Position numbers and translations under genes: made by a program. DNA of 64,000 nucleotides, from the NCBI GenBank assembly GCA_029706075.1, contig JAINUG010000109.1, forward strand, positions 2,741,501 through 2,805,500, given 5' to 3'. Origin of the DNA: Aldrovandia affinis. Its lineage: Eukaryota; Chordata; Actinopteri; Notacanthiformes; Halosauridae. Within the stretch, counting starts at the first letter, position 1. The number at the start of each line of letters is the position of its first letter. The notes under the pieces were generated by a model. That model searched no databases and had not been told where the DNA came from. It was given only the letters and a program-made list of their open reading frames with translations. Below are positions 1 through 11,745 of the stretch, one piece after another.

Positions 1-170
1 TCAAAACCTAGACACCTTGTTGACCACCCGTGCCCTGAAATAGGATGAAGGTGATCACTCAGAATGGCTTGGTCTTTATTGCCATTTACATTGCCCTCTG
101 AGGGGTTGAGTGGACCTAAACCATGCCATGAAAATGCACCCCACACCATAACAGAGCCAGCAGAACCCTT
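1..170 (-). mobile_element. Tc1-like transposase fragment, family A
   Basis: The minus strand reads through the region around the VWGAF-like segment of Tc1 transposases (GTTATGGTGTGGGGTGCATT) to a GGGCACGGGTGGTCA block, with stops and missing DNA. The same sequence family occurs at 4.06-4.74, 17.05-17.49 and 62.75-63.1 kb. It is cut by the window start. Confidence 0.65.
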
Positions 171-967
171 CATTTACTCAAGTTACTCATTTACTTTCCT
201 TTATTTTGACAGTTACCTGTAGCAGCATATGTAATATTTGATATAAGCACATTCACTCAATGTTTAATGCAATGTTACTTCAGTTGAATCTACAGTATTT
301 CAAATCAAACCGTGCCCTTCCATTAAACCTTCACAGTGTACAGAACAGACAGAGGTAAAATGATTCACTTGGTACTGTGGGATTCTGTTTTTAAGGCTGC
401 TTTGACACAGTGGTGATTTTCTGCCCTATTCAGGGGTTCAACTCAGAATATGAACTGGAGGCCTACACACGCGAACAAGGGTCTGGACCTAAACGTGTGC
501 AATGGTACGAGACTAAAAGACACCATGACGAATCGTCATCCAGTTTGACTTGACATCTAAGCTTGGTATTCCACAGTTTTATTCGCTCGATATCATCCCG
601 TGTGCAAAATCAACACTCCCTTCCAGTTGGCTTTTAGTTACTTCCAGAAGGCAGAGTCTTGTTTGCTGAGTCCATTAATCCTGGTGGACAGCTTCGTTCT
701 GCTTTTTGTATTAAAGAGCCTCTTTCATGAGGGGAGCTTTGTGAAGTAAACTGATGTAAATTACAAAATGCGGGTAGCAATTATTGGCGAGATCCAACTG
801 AAGGTATTCCAAAAACCAACTGCAGCCAGCTCCTGGTACAAATTTTAGAATACGTTCAGAGAGAAGCATTTCACTGTGCTCTTGCTATTTATGTATCATT
901 TGTATGTATAATTTATTTCATTATTCTGTATGCTGTTCAATATACAGATGATGTGTGTGTGTGCATA

Positions 968-1876
968 CACTACCAGTCAAAAGTTTTAGAACACCCCCAT
1001 TTTCCAGTTTTTACTTAAATTTAAGCAGTTCAGGTCCAGTGAATAACTTGAAATGGCACAAAAGTAAGGGGTAAACTGCTAGAGGTAAAAAAAAAAAAAA
1101 AAAACGGAGGTTACCAAAAACTGAAAAACAATGTACATTTTTTGGCAGTGAGTAGTTTCCTACACCATTAAAAGGCATTTGGAAACTCTGACAGGAAGAG
1201 GTCTGGCAGACCCAAAGCCACTACAAAATCAGAAGACAAGTTTCTGAGAGTCAACAGCCTGCGTGATAGGCGGCTCACAGGACAACAGCTTCAAGCACAG
1301 CTTAACACTGGTCGAAGTAAGGAAGTCTCAGTTTCAACTGTGAAGAGAAGACTTCGAGCTGCAGGTTTGACAGGTCGAGTGGCAGTAAGAAAGCCATTGC
1401 TAAGATGGCAAAATAAGAAAAAGAGGCTTGCCTGGGCCATGAAGCACCGCCAGTGGACTACTGAAACTGGAAGAAGGTCTTATGGACTGATGAATCAAGA
1501 TTTGAAATCTTCAGTTCATCACGCAGGGTTTTTGTACGCCATCGAGTAGGCGAAAGGATGGTTCCTCTGTCAAACATGGAGGAGGAAGCGTGATGGTCTG
1601 GGGCTCTTTTGTTGGATCCAGAGTCGGCAACTTGCACGAGTGACTCTTAACCCATGTTAACCTATTACTTGTTCCCTGAAAATTGCCTTTTTTTATAACT
1701 CTGAAATGTACATTATTTTTCAGTTTTTGGTAGCCTAAACTTTTTTTTTTTTTTTTTTTACCTCTGGCAGTTTACTGCTTACCTTTGTACCATTTCAGGT
1801 TATTCACTGGACTTGAACTGCTTAAATTTCTGTAAAAACTGGAAAAATGGGGGTGTTCTAAAACTTTTGACCGGCA

Positions 1877-1879
<3 letters not shown>
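968..1879 (+). mobile_element. Internally deleted Tc1 element with long inverted repeats
   Basis: Terminal inverted repeats of about 170 bp (968-1140 and 1704-1879) begin CACTACCAGTCAAAAG and CACTGCCGGTCAAAAG. They are flanked by TA at 966-967 and 1880-1881, the Tc1 target. Between them, 1150-1640 encodes the N-terminal DNA-binding part of a Tc1 transposase (LRAAGLTGRVAVRKPLL.., HRQW) with frame breaks. The catalytic DDE region is mostly deleted, so 912 bp remain of an expected 1.6 kb. Non-autonomous. Confidence 0.9.

Positions 1880-1881
<2 letters not shown>

Positions 1882-1915
<34 letters not shown>
1882..1915. repeat. (GT)n microsatellite
   Basis: Uninterrupted TG dinucleotides directly abut the right end of the Tc1 element, whose TA duplication leads into the run. 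Confidence 0.95.
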
Positions 1916-1917
<2 letters not shown>

Positions 1918-2924
1918 TGAGCATGAGAGAGAAACAGCCATTGCACCAGAGTTTCATAACATTTAACTGTCAGAGATCAGTTAAACTAGTTGAGAGCTGT
2001 TATCAGGCTCAATTAATCAATTCATAATGCCATTAAGAATGAACAATTAAGACTAACAATGTTGGAGCCATTTTTGGTTAAAAGTAAAAATTATTAATTT
2101 AAATTAATTTATTGAATATTTAAGTTTAATTATAGTCTATGGTTTATTATGTACATTGCACATTAGATCATTGGTATTTTATAAAATTGATAAAAAACCA
2201 AGTTGCTCATGACATGACTAAAATGTGTTTTATTAGTAAAAGAACAGTATACTGTAAATTATATTACAAAATATTACATGTGACCATGAAGCCAATTTAA
2301 AGTCATTCCCTTGCTTTGATAATATAAAGGAATGCCATCATATCTGTAGAATGACCCATACCACATATCAAAATAAGGATCCGGCTAGACTCCCCACTCT
2401 AACGTTCATTAAAAAGTTTGAAGGGGAAGGGAACAGACACTTGCTGGCACACAGTTACCAAATTCCCTTCGGGACCCTAGTTCACATTGCCCTCATTCAT
2501 TCGCTGATCCACTCACGCTACAGGAAGTTGTATGTTAGTGCTGTTTGCCCACCGAGAACAGCCTGAAACATGGAAACAGCTGACTAACCCTCTTCCCCAG
2601 CTCTGTAATGGATGTAAGGGATTTTATTTTTATTTTTTGTGGGGGGAGGCAGGAACCTGCCATCTGTATATTTCCCCACGCAGCACCTCTAAGAGCATCA
2701 GGCCCCTAAAAACCAAGGAGCAGCAGCACGCTAGCAAGCTGTACCACTGCCAGACGCTAGACAGCGTTGATTCAGAATGCCGTTTTTCTGGAGGTGGTGG
2801 GGGCAAGATGTACTAGAACATCTCCCTGATTTATTAATATGCCTTTCGCAAACAAGGCTCGATTTATCACATCGCTCGGGATATCTAACAAATGTGGTAT
2901 TATAGTGTCTGAGTCTCCCCAGCT

Positions 2925-3185
2925 GTGATAGGGGGAGGGAAGGATAGAGAGAGAGAGGCAGGGAAGAGGAGAAAGAGAGCAGGAGAGGGAGAGAGAGGGA
3001 AGGGAAGGGGAAAGGGGGAGAGAGAATGGAAGGGGAGAGTGAGTGAGTGAAAGAAAGAGACAGAGGGGGAGGGAGAGAGAGAAAGTGTGAAAGGGAAAGT
3101 GAGAGAGAAAGAGGGAAGGGAAGGAGAAAGAGAGAGAGAATGGAAGGGGAGAGAGTGAGTGAGAGAGAGAGGTGGGGGTGGGAGG
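2925..3185. repeat. Purine-rich GA/GGGA tract
   Basis: About 260 bp of almost pure purine on the plus strand (GAGAGAG, GGGAAGG, GTGAGTGAGTG blocks). Long open frames across it encode only low-complexity serine/leucine/proline and are not genes. Such mirror-like purine tracts can form triplex DNA. Confidence 0.9.
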
Positions 3186-3730
3186 GTGTGCACTTATCTT
3201 TGCCTTAACTGTGCACTTCAGATTGATTTGAGCATGTTTGGCCAAGTCTAAATAACCATGCTAATGAGGTTCACAAAAACATTTCTTTCCCCATTTCATT
3301 TTGGCACTTTTAAAGCCTCCACTATTCTCACAAAGGAGACTTGTCTTGTCTGAGCTGTTTGTTTTCTATAGCTTGTGTGTATTAGTTGGGTCCTGAGTGC
3401 TGTTTTTGCTACTATTGTGGTGTCCCTTGGGGTGGGGTGACACTCATGGACCTTTGCAGAGGGCGTAGGCAGTTAAATAACCCAGAGGAGGCAGTAATAC
3501 AAACAAAACGATACTTTATTACATGCAACTTGACCAAACACAAAAAAGGGCGGGGTATTCAGGGGAATCCAAAAACACAAAGTCCATAATCCTTACTCGT
3601 CGTCGTTGTCCATAATCCAGCCCACAAATCCAGTTCAGTTCCTCAGGCAGTCCACAAGTCGGTACACAAAGTTGGGTCCTCAAGCAATCCAAGTCAAACA
3701 CGAACAGCAATCGAAAATACTTCTCTCCAA

Positions 3731-3830
3731 TACACCACTCTACACCACTCTACACCACTCTACACCACTCTACACCACTCTACACCACTCTACACCACTC
3801 TACACCACTCTACACCACTCTACACCACAC
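3731..3830. repeat. 10-bp minisatellite (TACACCACTC)n
   Basis: Nine perfect tandem copies and a partial tenth of the decamer. The uniformity suggests recent expansion. Confidence 0.97.
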
Positions 3831-4061
3831 CACCACAAACCTACTCCCTCCCTGTGTGACTCACAAGAGTCCTTTAAATAGGCCTCTAAATGGCCTTCAG
3901 CTTTCCATAGTCCCAATCGCTTGACTTGTTTCAGGTGAGGGACTGCAGGCTGCTGGGAAATGTAGTCTTTTCCTCTCCAGTGGCTCCCAAGAATTAAAGA
4001 AGGAGGCAGCCATTTCCTCGTCCTGTCCCTTGGGATGCCACACTATTTTAAAACTATACAA

Positions 4062-4735
4062 CGGCTCTGTTATGGTGTGGGGTGCATTTTCCTGGCATGG
4101 TTTAGGTACACTCGACCCCTTAGAGGGCAAATAGTAAACACCAATAAATACAAAACCATTCTGTGATCACCTTCATCCTACAGTGAACTATATATACAGT
4201 ATATATTTCTTTATCTGTTTCAGATTTTTCCCCATTTTCTCCCAATTTAGTAGCCGATTGTACCCCCTTTTCATGTCTACTATACCCCCTTGTACTGCTA
4301 GCTTGCTGCCGTAGCTCTCTCACCGGCAGTGACAAAGGTGATGAACTACCTCCTCGGCGACAGAACTTGCCAAGCTGTTCACCGTAACTCCGGTACACCC
4401 GGAGCCACTCTTGTATGTGGCGAGCTCATGCTGAATTCCCTCCCCCCTCGCACGGGGTAGACAGCCAATTGTCGCCCTGAATGGGACAACTGTCCAGAGC
4501 TCTGCTGGCGCAGTCATCATTGGTCAACCTGCTTTCTGGGCAAGTGCCTTTACCATTGCTCCACCCAGGGGCCCCGTCAAGTATTTCTATTCTGATATGG
4601 GAGTGGTCTTTTCCAGGATGACAATGCTCCATCCACAGGGCATGAGTGGTCAATGAATGGTTTGATGAGCATGAAAACAATGTAAACCATATGTCATGGC
4701 CATCTCAGTCACCAGATCTCAACCCAATTTTTTAT
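4062..4735 (+). mobile_element. Tc1-like transposase fragment, family A, split by a SINE
   Basis: 4062-4185 and 4579-4735 are contiguous in the other copies of this family (compare 17.05-17.49 kb). Together they cover the region from the VWG segment to the D-N catalytic block (CAGGATGACAATG) and the start of SPDLNP. The middle is a SINE insertion. The copy stops after the catalytic region and is non-functional. Confidence 0.8.
4186..4578 (-). mobile_element. tRNA-derived SINE, family V, inserted in Tc1-like relic
   Basis: On the minus strand it begins GGGGCCCCTGGGTGGAGCAATGGTAAAGG (tRNA-like head with A-box features), passes a GGGGGGAGGGAATTC block and a body containing CGGAGTTACGGTGAAC, and ends near a CCAATTTAGTAGCC-type tail (plus-strand sense) and AT-rich sequence. 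Related copies are at 15.3, 37.2 and 39.85 kb. Confidence 0.7.
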
Positions 4736-5244
4736 CAGACAATGTAACACAGGGGGGAGGGATCACATTACACAGAAAAGTAGCACTTCACTGAAACTTT
4801 GATAGGATGTGAAAAGAAAGTTAGTCGCCCCCCATTGCCCAGAAATGTTGAGTTGTCATTCTATGACAGACTATGGACTAAAACTAAAAACATGATAACC
4901 CACACTCAGAATTTCAGTTTTCCCACAGAGATTTAAGAGCCTGAGAACCAAAGCAGAGGGATGATTTCACTCATGTTTAGACTGAAACGCTTAGACTCTA
5001 CAATGCATCGCGTTAGCCTCTTGACCTTTGCACTACAGTTGGTCCCAAGTTACTTTGCTAACCCCAAAACAAGCCCTGCATCAGAGCAGACCAGCTGATG
5101 CAGAACCATGTGCAGGGTTCAGTCAACTGTGACAGAGATATCAATAAAGCACTGCCAAGCTACTGTTATGGAGCATCAGTAAACCCTGAGCAAAAAGCCT
5201 TCGGTGCACAATGGTTGCAAAGAAACTCACCTTACTGTTAAGGT

Positions 5245-5400
5245 GCATTGCCTTTAATGGTTCATAGAGTCTTTCTTGAGCTTGGAAAAAAAGCTTTTAC
5301 CTATAAGGCTCTGAGCAATTGAATAGCCTGCCAACTGACTTTAAATCTTTAACAATAGATAGTGCATTTAAAAAAGGTCCTTTTACTTATCTTAAGGAAG
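5245..5400 (+). mobile_element. LINE reverse-transcriptase C-terminal fragment
   Basis: Reads KKAFTYKAL-SN then NSLPTDFKSLTIDSAFKK, resembling the WNSLP..FK C-terminal motif of fish non-LTR (L2/Rex-like) polyproteins, with an internal stop. A second LINE remnant of this type is at 63.6 kb. Confidence 0.6.
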
Positions 5401-5454
5401 ACTGCTCTTGCTTTAAAAACAATCAGTTTCTACCTATTGTATTCTGGAAGTATT

Positions 5455-5952
5455 CTGTATTCTGGTCCTCCAGCAGGACAATGGCCCAAAACACACATCC
5501 AAATGCACCCAGGAATGGTTGGACTGCTCTGAAACCAGCAATGAGTCCTGATCTCAATCCTATTGAACACCTGTGGAGAGATCTGAAAAGAGCAGTTTGG
5601 AGAAGGCACCCTTCAAATCTGAGAGAACTGGAGCAGTTTGCAAAAGAAGAGTGGGCCAAACAACTGCCAGTAGAGGGCTGTAGGAATCTTTTAATGGCTA
5701 TAGGAAGTGCTTGATTGCAGTTATTTTCTCCAAAGGCTGTATTACCAAATATTAAATTTAGGGTGTCAATGCCATTTCTGTTTATTTTATGATTTAAAGG
5801 GATATGTTAAGTTCTGAATCAAAGTTCCTGTACTATTAACAGAGAAATACAAAATTGTAGCGACCAAATACATTTGTCAATTTCAACTTAAAGTTGTTTG
5901 TATGTTTTTTTTAAAGTGTGCCAGGGTGCCAATATTTTTGGCCACAACTGTA
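5455..5952 (+). mobile_element. Tc1 transposase C-terminus and 3' end, family B
   Basis: From GGACAATGGCCCAAAACACACATC (Q-DN..K-H catalytic block) through SPDLNPIEHLWRDLKRAVWRRHPSNLRELEQFAKEEWAK, the Tc1 C-terminal domain including the catalytic E of NPIEHLW. The frame ends at 5712, and the 3' noncoding part runs to a terminal GGTGCCAATATTTTTGGCCACAACTGTA-type repeat end near 5952. The 5' half is absent, replaced by the LINE fragment just upstream. Confidence 0.85.
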
Positions 5953-5959
5953 TGTGTGT

Positions 5960-8900
5960 ATGCTCCTTATGGTTTTTCTTGGTGTCTGTGTGTGTTTTGT
6001 CTATATAAACTGATTTTTTTTTCTTATATAATGTAATATGTTATGTTTACTCTGATGTTACTCTGACTCTGATGTTGTCTTATACAGAACCCTCTCAGAA
6101 ACAAGATTCTGCATCTCAAGGGTTTTTATCCTGTTGAATACATTTCTAATAATAACGTTGGTTACTTTTGTGTGCATGGCAGGACTTTCTTTTATATATT
6201 TTTACATTTTAAAGACAAGAGTGCACTGATACAGTGCTGCTTATTTTGTGGTAGTGTTTAAACAAATGTGTGTTGAGACACACAATGCTGTGCTCAATAT
6301 CCTTCCAACTGCACTGAGTCATCTTCAGTTGTGAGGCAAACATTGACACAAACATAACTTGCTATTATTGCTGACAAGGTATAGTATATTGTATGTATAT
6401 ACAGCTCTAAAATAAAAATAGTTTTTCAAAAAAACGTATTTGAAGTTCAAAAATCCCACATCTACCCAGGCACTGTGCCTACATTCGATTTTTGGTTAAA
6501 TAAAGCTACTAATAAACGAAATGTTCTTTCCAAAGAACAGAAGTGGTTTTCTTCATCAGGCACTGACTTAAAAAATATATATAACCTCACTGGCCCAGCT
6601 ACTGGCATTGTTGGTGCCATTACAAATATGGATATGCGTGTGTCATTCCCACAACGCACTGCAACAAAAACAAGAAACAGAACAGAAAATGTTGAGTCAA
6701 TGGCGCAGAGCGCTGCACGGCAGCCATCTATCCTAATTTTCAAAAATAGCGTTTCAATTTGGCCGAGCTTGCCTTGCATGTCTGTCCTTTTTTAAAGATG
6801 TTGGGTCTTTAAGTGTTTACACAGCACATTAGAGAACATCGGTTTCGTGCCTAACCCAGGTCATATGCTCTCAGAATTTAATATACTCCTTAAAGGTTAA
6901 ATACATCATGGAAGTAATGCCTTGCTGCTGGGTGGTTTCAAGGATTTTAAAACCATTTCATTGCCCTAATAAATGCCCACATTTCCATCTATAAAACATA
7001 AATTACCCACTGGCAATGGCGGTTAATAAACCAACAAATAAATAAGTAAGTAAATACCGCAACCTCACATGCTCTCCATAAAGTAAAGTGTAGGTGGGTT
7101 ACGCACTCAACTCAACCATATTTTTGGGGATGAAATGAATGAACAACGCGCGACACAGAAACACATTAACATTATGCGCCGGGTATGTGACTTAGGAGAG
7201 AAAGGTGTTCCAAAATAATTCTGTTAAGTACATGAACTTGGAAAAAATAATTAATTTCCCGTCACTTAACAATTAGTTCGTCGATGTTAAAATGTGACTT
7301 TTTGCTGCCTATTCCCCACTGACACTCGGTGGTGAAAATAGTCTTGCGAAGTCGAAATGAAAAATCACTGGGAAGAGACATGTACGATATGAGAGGGGGG
7401 ACAAATACGCTGGTAACTTATAATGAACTAAATACATAGTTACAACTATACTTTAAGTAGAATAGCGTATAATCGTTTATTGTTTACAACCAACGCGTTT
7501 CGGCATATGGCGATCGTCATACTTTCTTCCATTCAGTGTAGGTGGAATTCTGTATTTTATTACTGTTTCATATTCTATGCACCTTGTTCAACGAAGTAGT
7601 GCCAGAGCTCTCCATTGCTTTTCAATGTACAGTATAATCACAGCTGGGAGCCATAAACCATTCCTTTTTATTTATTGTTGTACTCGCTAAACTCTCAATC
7701 TGAGCTGTTACCACGGCACCCAACCATCAATCATATAATCATTTTCGTTCTTGTTCATCAGTCTCCGAACAGGAGATAGATGCTCGGAGTATGGGGTCTA
7801 CTACTTTCTAGGCTCGAGAGTGTGGACATATGGCGAGGCGTTTTAACATTTAGTCGTCCAGTTTCTGATATTTGAAGCTGAAATTCCCATAGGAACCAAT
7901 GGGGAGTTACAGATATCAAAAACTAAATCCAGATAGAAGTCGAGTTGTTTTTTTTTAAAGGTTGTGATATCAGGAAGTCTAATTCCTGACCTCGGGAACT
8001 CGAGGATTAAATGTTAAATGTTATGTGAACACGCTGCAGCGCGCCCCACAACGCTTCGCCGTGGTTTCCCCCAAACCATAGAGCACGTCATCTTTGTCGT
8101 TGGTTCTGTAGATAACCGATCATCTTCTGCTTGTTTGTCACGTGGTCTGTCTGTCACTTTCTGTCACAATGGCAATTGTTTGGGACCAAAATGCATTCAA
8201 GCACCTGTCTTTTTCTTTCTGCGAATAGGAGTAGCCTAAATGCCCAAGGAAGTGTGTCAAAAATATCGTAATGTAGTATTTGTCTCGGCAAAATAAACGT
8301 GTTCAAATGTATGGTAATTGCTGGAACAGCATGCCAAATTACTGAAGTTTTAAACAAGATTCGGGGGAGTAATTTGAATTTGAACCCCTTTCGCTTTTAA
8401 CATCTAAAGGTGTCAGCTGTTTCCTAAAATAGGCCTATAACATCCTGCCTGTCTTAATAAAACCTTTTCCTTTAAACGCATATATGTTCTATGACAATTT
8501 CCTACAACTGAATCTGTAATTTAAAAAAGAATGCTGGGTCATTTTAAACTGTTTAAAATAAGTACGAATTGGAAGTTAAAAAGAAGTTACATCAGTAGCC
8601 TACAATACCCAATATGATTTTAAGGCAGAAATTCATAAACCATAGTCCACATACACATACCCCAATCTACTCATGCTATCCATCCAGAAGTTGTGGCCAA
8701 ACAACACTCAGCGATTCCAAGCCGGTAGTTTATTTGGTTATACTGTATTTTAAAACAAGCAATCATAGGTTACATTTAAGCAGATAGGATACTCTTGCTG
8801 AACCGGAGAACAAAAACATGTTCCATGTTCCAGGAGAAAACATCATTAAAAGACAGAGACAAATGCTAACGAGCTCCACTAGTTTAATAGAAAGCAAACA

Positions 8901-9200
8901 AAGTTTTTGACCGCGGTAGTTACTTTTATATTTGACATTCGCCTGATATTCGGCTTTCTCTCTTCAAGCTCTATTAAACATAATGACCTTTTCTCACTTA
9001 GGGGAGAACATAGAACAAACTACAGTCTTAATATTTAAAACATATTCGGTCTTTCCATACCTTTGTAGCAAAACACTGTCGCTTCAGGACCAAAGGGACC
9101 GCCTACAAAGTGCGGTCCTGTAACAGGACGAGTTTGTTCATTATGGAGTTATTGAAACACCTGTAAATGTAGATAAATAAGTAATAAGTAATTGTAGTGG
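5960..9200. other. No gene recognised; diverged repeats
   Basis: A/T-rich noncoding sequence. At 6440-6620 (minus strand) and 7480-7545 (minus strand) there are CCTGATGAAGAAAAC and GCCGAAACGCGTTGG motifs like those near the 3' ends of some fish retroelements. I cannot assign them to a family. No exon-like open frame is supported. Confidence 0.5.
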
Positions 9201-9329
9201 AGTGCCCAACCTCTCATAAATATTCTGCAGTTAATAACATTTATTTTGTTGAATTTTTACAAATGATTGTTTTCAATGCCGTTATATAGCTTTACATAGT
9301 TAGAGCATAAGTAGTTGCTATTGTGTCCA

Positions 9330-9760
9330 GTCCTTATGACATAGGGATCAAAAATCAGAGGCATCTCATGATCTTACCATAACTTTTAGTTTTCAAAAAT
9401 GTCCTTTAGTTGAATTGTAATTAATATTTTTTAAGAATAAATAAATACTGTGGCCCATCTGACATAGACATCAAAGATCACCTGTAGTATACTCAGAGGC
9501 CTCTTACAAGCCTAATACAACTTTTAATTTTCAAGAGTATGCTTTTGTTGAATTTTAATAAATATTTTTAAAGAATAAATTAATACGGTGGCCCATCTGT
9601 ATGACACAGAGATCACATATCACTTGTAGTATGCTCAGAGGCCTCTCTTGATCTCATTACAACTTTTAGTTTTCAAAAATATGCTTTCATTGAATGTTAA
9701 GGAATATTTATTTAAGAATAAATTTATACTGTGGCCCATCTGTATGACATCTCAAGTGAG
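9330..9760. repeat. About 140-bp tandem repeat
   Basis: GTGGCCCATCT recurs at 9450, 9588 and 9731 (spacing 138 and 143). Each unit contains a TAGTATACTCAGAGGCCTCT-like block, ACTTTTAGTTTTCAAAAAT and AAGAATAAAT. About three diverged units. Confidence 0.85.
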
Positions 9761-9919
9761 ATCTCTCACTGAGATCTCAAATTACTCAAATTACAAATTG
9801 CAAGTAGGCTACTTAGTCTCTCATTCGCACACTACATGTTACTTTTGGGAAATTTGTATTTGTTGAATTTTAGTGAATATTTGAGCAGAAGGGTGGCAAT
9901 TTTGCACTGCTTTGATAGT

Positions 9920-10150
9920 TCAGGACCTGGACATTGAATCAATAAATGAGTCAACCATGCATTCCATCCTGTACCAGAGTGCTCTGGAGCAGAATATGTC
10001 CCACAGCTGAAAGCCCATTGAGTTGCATTTAAGGAACTGATGTGAGCTCTGCAAGCAAGAAAGCCAGACTTGAAACAATTCTGTAAGGAAGAGTGGTTCA
10101 GAATACCCTCTAGGCAATGTGAGAGACTTATCAGGACATTGTTAGTTAAA
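9920..10150 (+). mobile_element. Possible Tc1-like remnant between inverted repeat units
   Basis: 10070-10135 reads QFCKEEWFRIPSRQCERLIRTL, similar to the end of Tc1 transposases (compare LEQFAKEEWAK..VEGCRNLL at 5.6 kb). The upstream part is not clearly assignable. Because the 140-bp units flank it in opposite orientation, those units may be remains of the element's long terminal repeats. Confidence 0.5.
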
Positions 10151-10189
10151 GTAATTACTAATAAATTAGCTTATACCAGTATGTTTTTG

Positions 10190-10295
10190 AAAACTACAAG
10201 TTGTAGTAGACTTGGAGAAACCTCTCAGCATACTACAAGTGACTTTTTATCTGTCACACAACTGAAAGCTGTAGTAGGCTTGTGAGAGGCCAGTC
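10190..10295. repeat. Inverted copy of the 140-bp repeat unit
   Basis: Contains AAGTTGTAGTAGACTTGG and AGCATACTACAAGTGAC, the reverse complement of the TAGTATACTCAGAGGCC...TACAACTTTTA part of the 9.3-9.76 kb units. Two short inverted unit pieces follow each other here. Confidence 0.7.
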
Positions 10296-10659
10296 TGTTT
10301 AGCCTACTACACCATTTTAAATCTTTACTTCTATGGATGGAATTCATTTTTTGTTAATGAATAATCTCTCAAATTCAACCAAATCATATTTTGTGTGGCA
10401 GCCCAAAATATTGGCACAGACATGCATGACTTGTACAAAAACAATACAACAATTACCAATACAACACCAACATAAAACATTCAACACAACAAGAATAAGT
10501 AGCCTACACAATAGGCTACATAAAAACAAAAGCACTAAAATGTCTTATTAAACACACACTCTCAACCTGACACCGTCATTCCAGGCTATAATCATTCTAA
10601 ATTGGTTTTAGATCTGTGTCATATCTACTTGAAGGTAAGGCAATTTACCAATAGAGTAT

Positions 10660-11430
10660 AAGGAGTTCACGACATATTTAACGTGCGCGCAGCGGAATCG
10701 CCGTCAAAACAGTGTTTTACATTTTCGAAAACAGCACTTTATCTCCTAAAACAAATATTGTAGCGTAGCGTACACTCTGTCCTGTCACGATTGCGAATTG
10801 TTTACAACGTCCGATCAGGTTTCTGTCCCGTGATATCGTAGTGCGAAACCAGAATATCAAGTGAATGTCGAATATAAAACCAAATGTACCGCTGTAATAT
10901 GTTGATGTGTATTTTTTGGCTCTGTGAGATTCTCGCTGCTGGGCTCACTGGCCAGATAGCAAACGCTTGGCTCTGACTCTCTTGGCGCTTCGGGGGTGAT
11001 GCTCCCAGCTCCAGAGCTCGGCCGCCCACAGCTCGGCCGCATCCAACCCCTTCTACTCAAAACGTGTCGACATTAACCATGACCGTTAAAGCCAGACACT
11101 CGCTTTCGCATTTCGTCGCGCGACAGCAATGTAGCCTACACTTAGTTACAATTTTGTCATTTGCTAAAACGTGCTTTTAAGCAATTTGACTTAGAATAGC
11201 AAATTGAAATGGCTAGAGCATCGTGGCTATGGAGCCATCGATCGGTAAGCCAGAGTCCAATCACTTTGTCGTCGACGAAGTTAATCAAACCTGTAATACA
11301 AATGGGGGAGCTTTTTTCTGGAAGATGGGTTGTGATTCGCCGTCCTAACCGAGTTGGGAAGGTCATACCACCACCTAGGGACAAGGGCAGAGTGAGCAGT
11401 CATTTCCTGGTGCGGCGGCAGCAATGACTT
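10660..11430. other. CpG-enriched noncoding stretch
   Basis: Local concentration of CG dinucleotides (CGTGCGCGCAGCGG, GTAGCGTAGCGTACAC, CTCGGCCGC, TCGCGCGAC) in otherwise CpG-poor DNA, without an exon-like open frame that I recognise. Could be an unmethylated regulatory region or an alternative distant promoter; unproven. Confidence 0.3.
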
Positions 11431-11533
11431 CAAAATATTTGATGTTTTTTTCAGGGTGATGCTGACGATAGTTAATTGCCAGTAGCCTACCAATGACTTG
11501 AACTGAATTGTCAACTATCTTGGTTAAAAGGGT

Positions 11534-11577
11534 TCCATACCAGAAGTGGGGTTCGCCATAACCAAACGGCCATCCCA
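11534..11577 (-). pseudogene. Internally deleted tRNA-Leu remnant
   Basis: The minus strand begins like the tRNA-Leu 5' half (GGGATGGCCG, D arm) and jumps directly to the 3' half (GAACCCCACTTCTGGTA). The anticodon and variable arms are missing. Flanking sequence on the 5' side of the tRNA (with GTCAGCTGTGGA) also occurs beside the intact gene, so this arose by segmental copying rather than retroposition. Confidence 0.7.
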
Positions 11578-11599
11578 GTTTTAAGATTCTGCCAGCGTC

Positions 11600-11745
11600 A
11601 GCTGTGGAATGCGATATATCACGAAGCGAACGAACCGTGGCAGAACTGTGTTTGCTCTCTTTTTGGTAAGCGTTGGTTTCCTCGCGAGGTATTTGACATG
11701 ATAACTTCACTTCTCATCAGATTGTCACACAAAGGCATACGTCGC
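11600..11745. repeat. Duplicated flank of tRNA-Leu loci, copy 1
   Basis: Contains a block starting at GAGGTATTTGACAT and continuing to AAAGGCATACGTCGC that recurs with few changes at 14379-14432. Both lie on the same side of tRNA-Leu-like sequences, so a segment of about 200 bp carrying a tRNA was copied. Confidence 0.7.

Noticed and set aside
1340-1549. Intact-looking 69-codon frame as a gene
   Set aside because: It is the DNA-binding part of a deleted Tc1 transposase, within the inverted repeats of the element.
2772-3245. Long minus-strand open frame rich in Ser/Leu/Pro
   Set aside because: It is the translation of the purine-rich repeat tract; low complexity, no splice or family support.
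6462-6795. Open frames of about 105 codons on both strands
   Set aside because: No recognised domain, both strands are open by chance, and the edges carry retroelement-like motifs.
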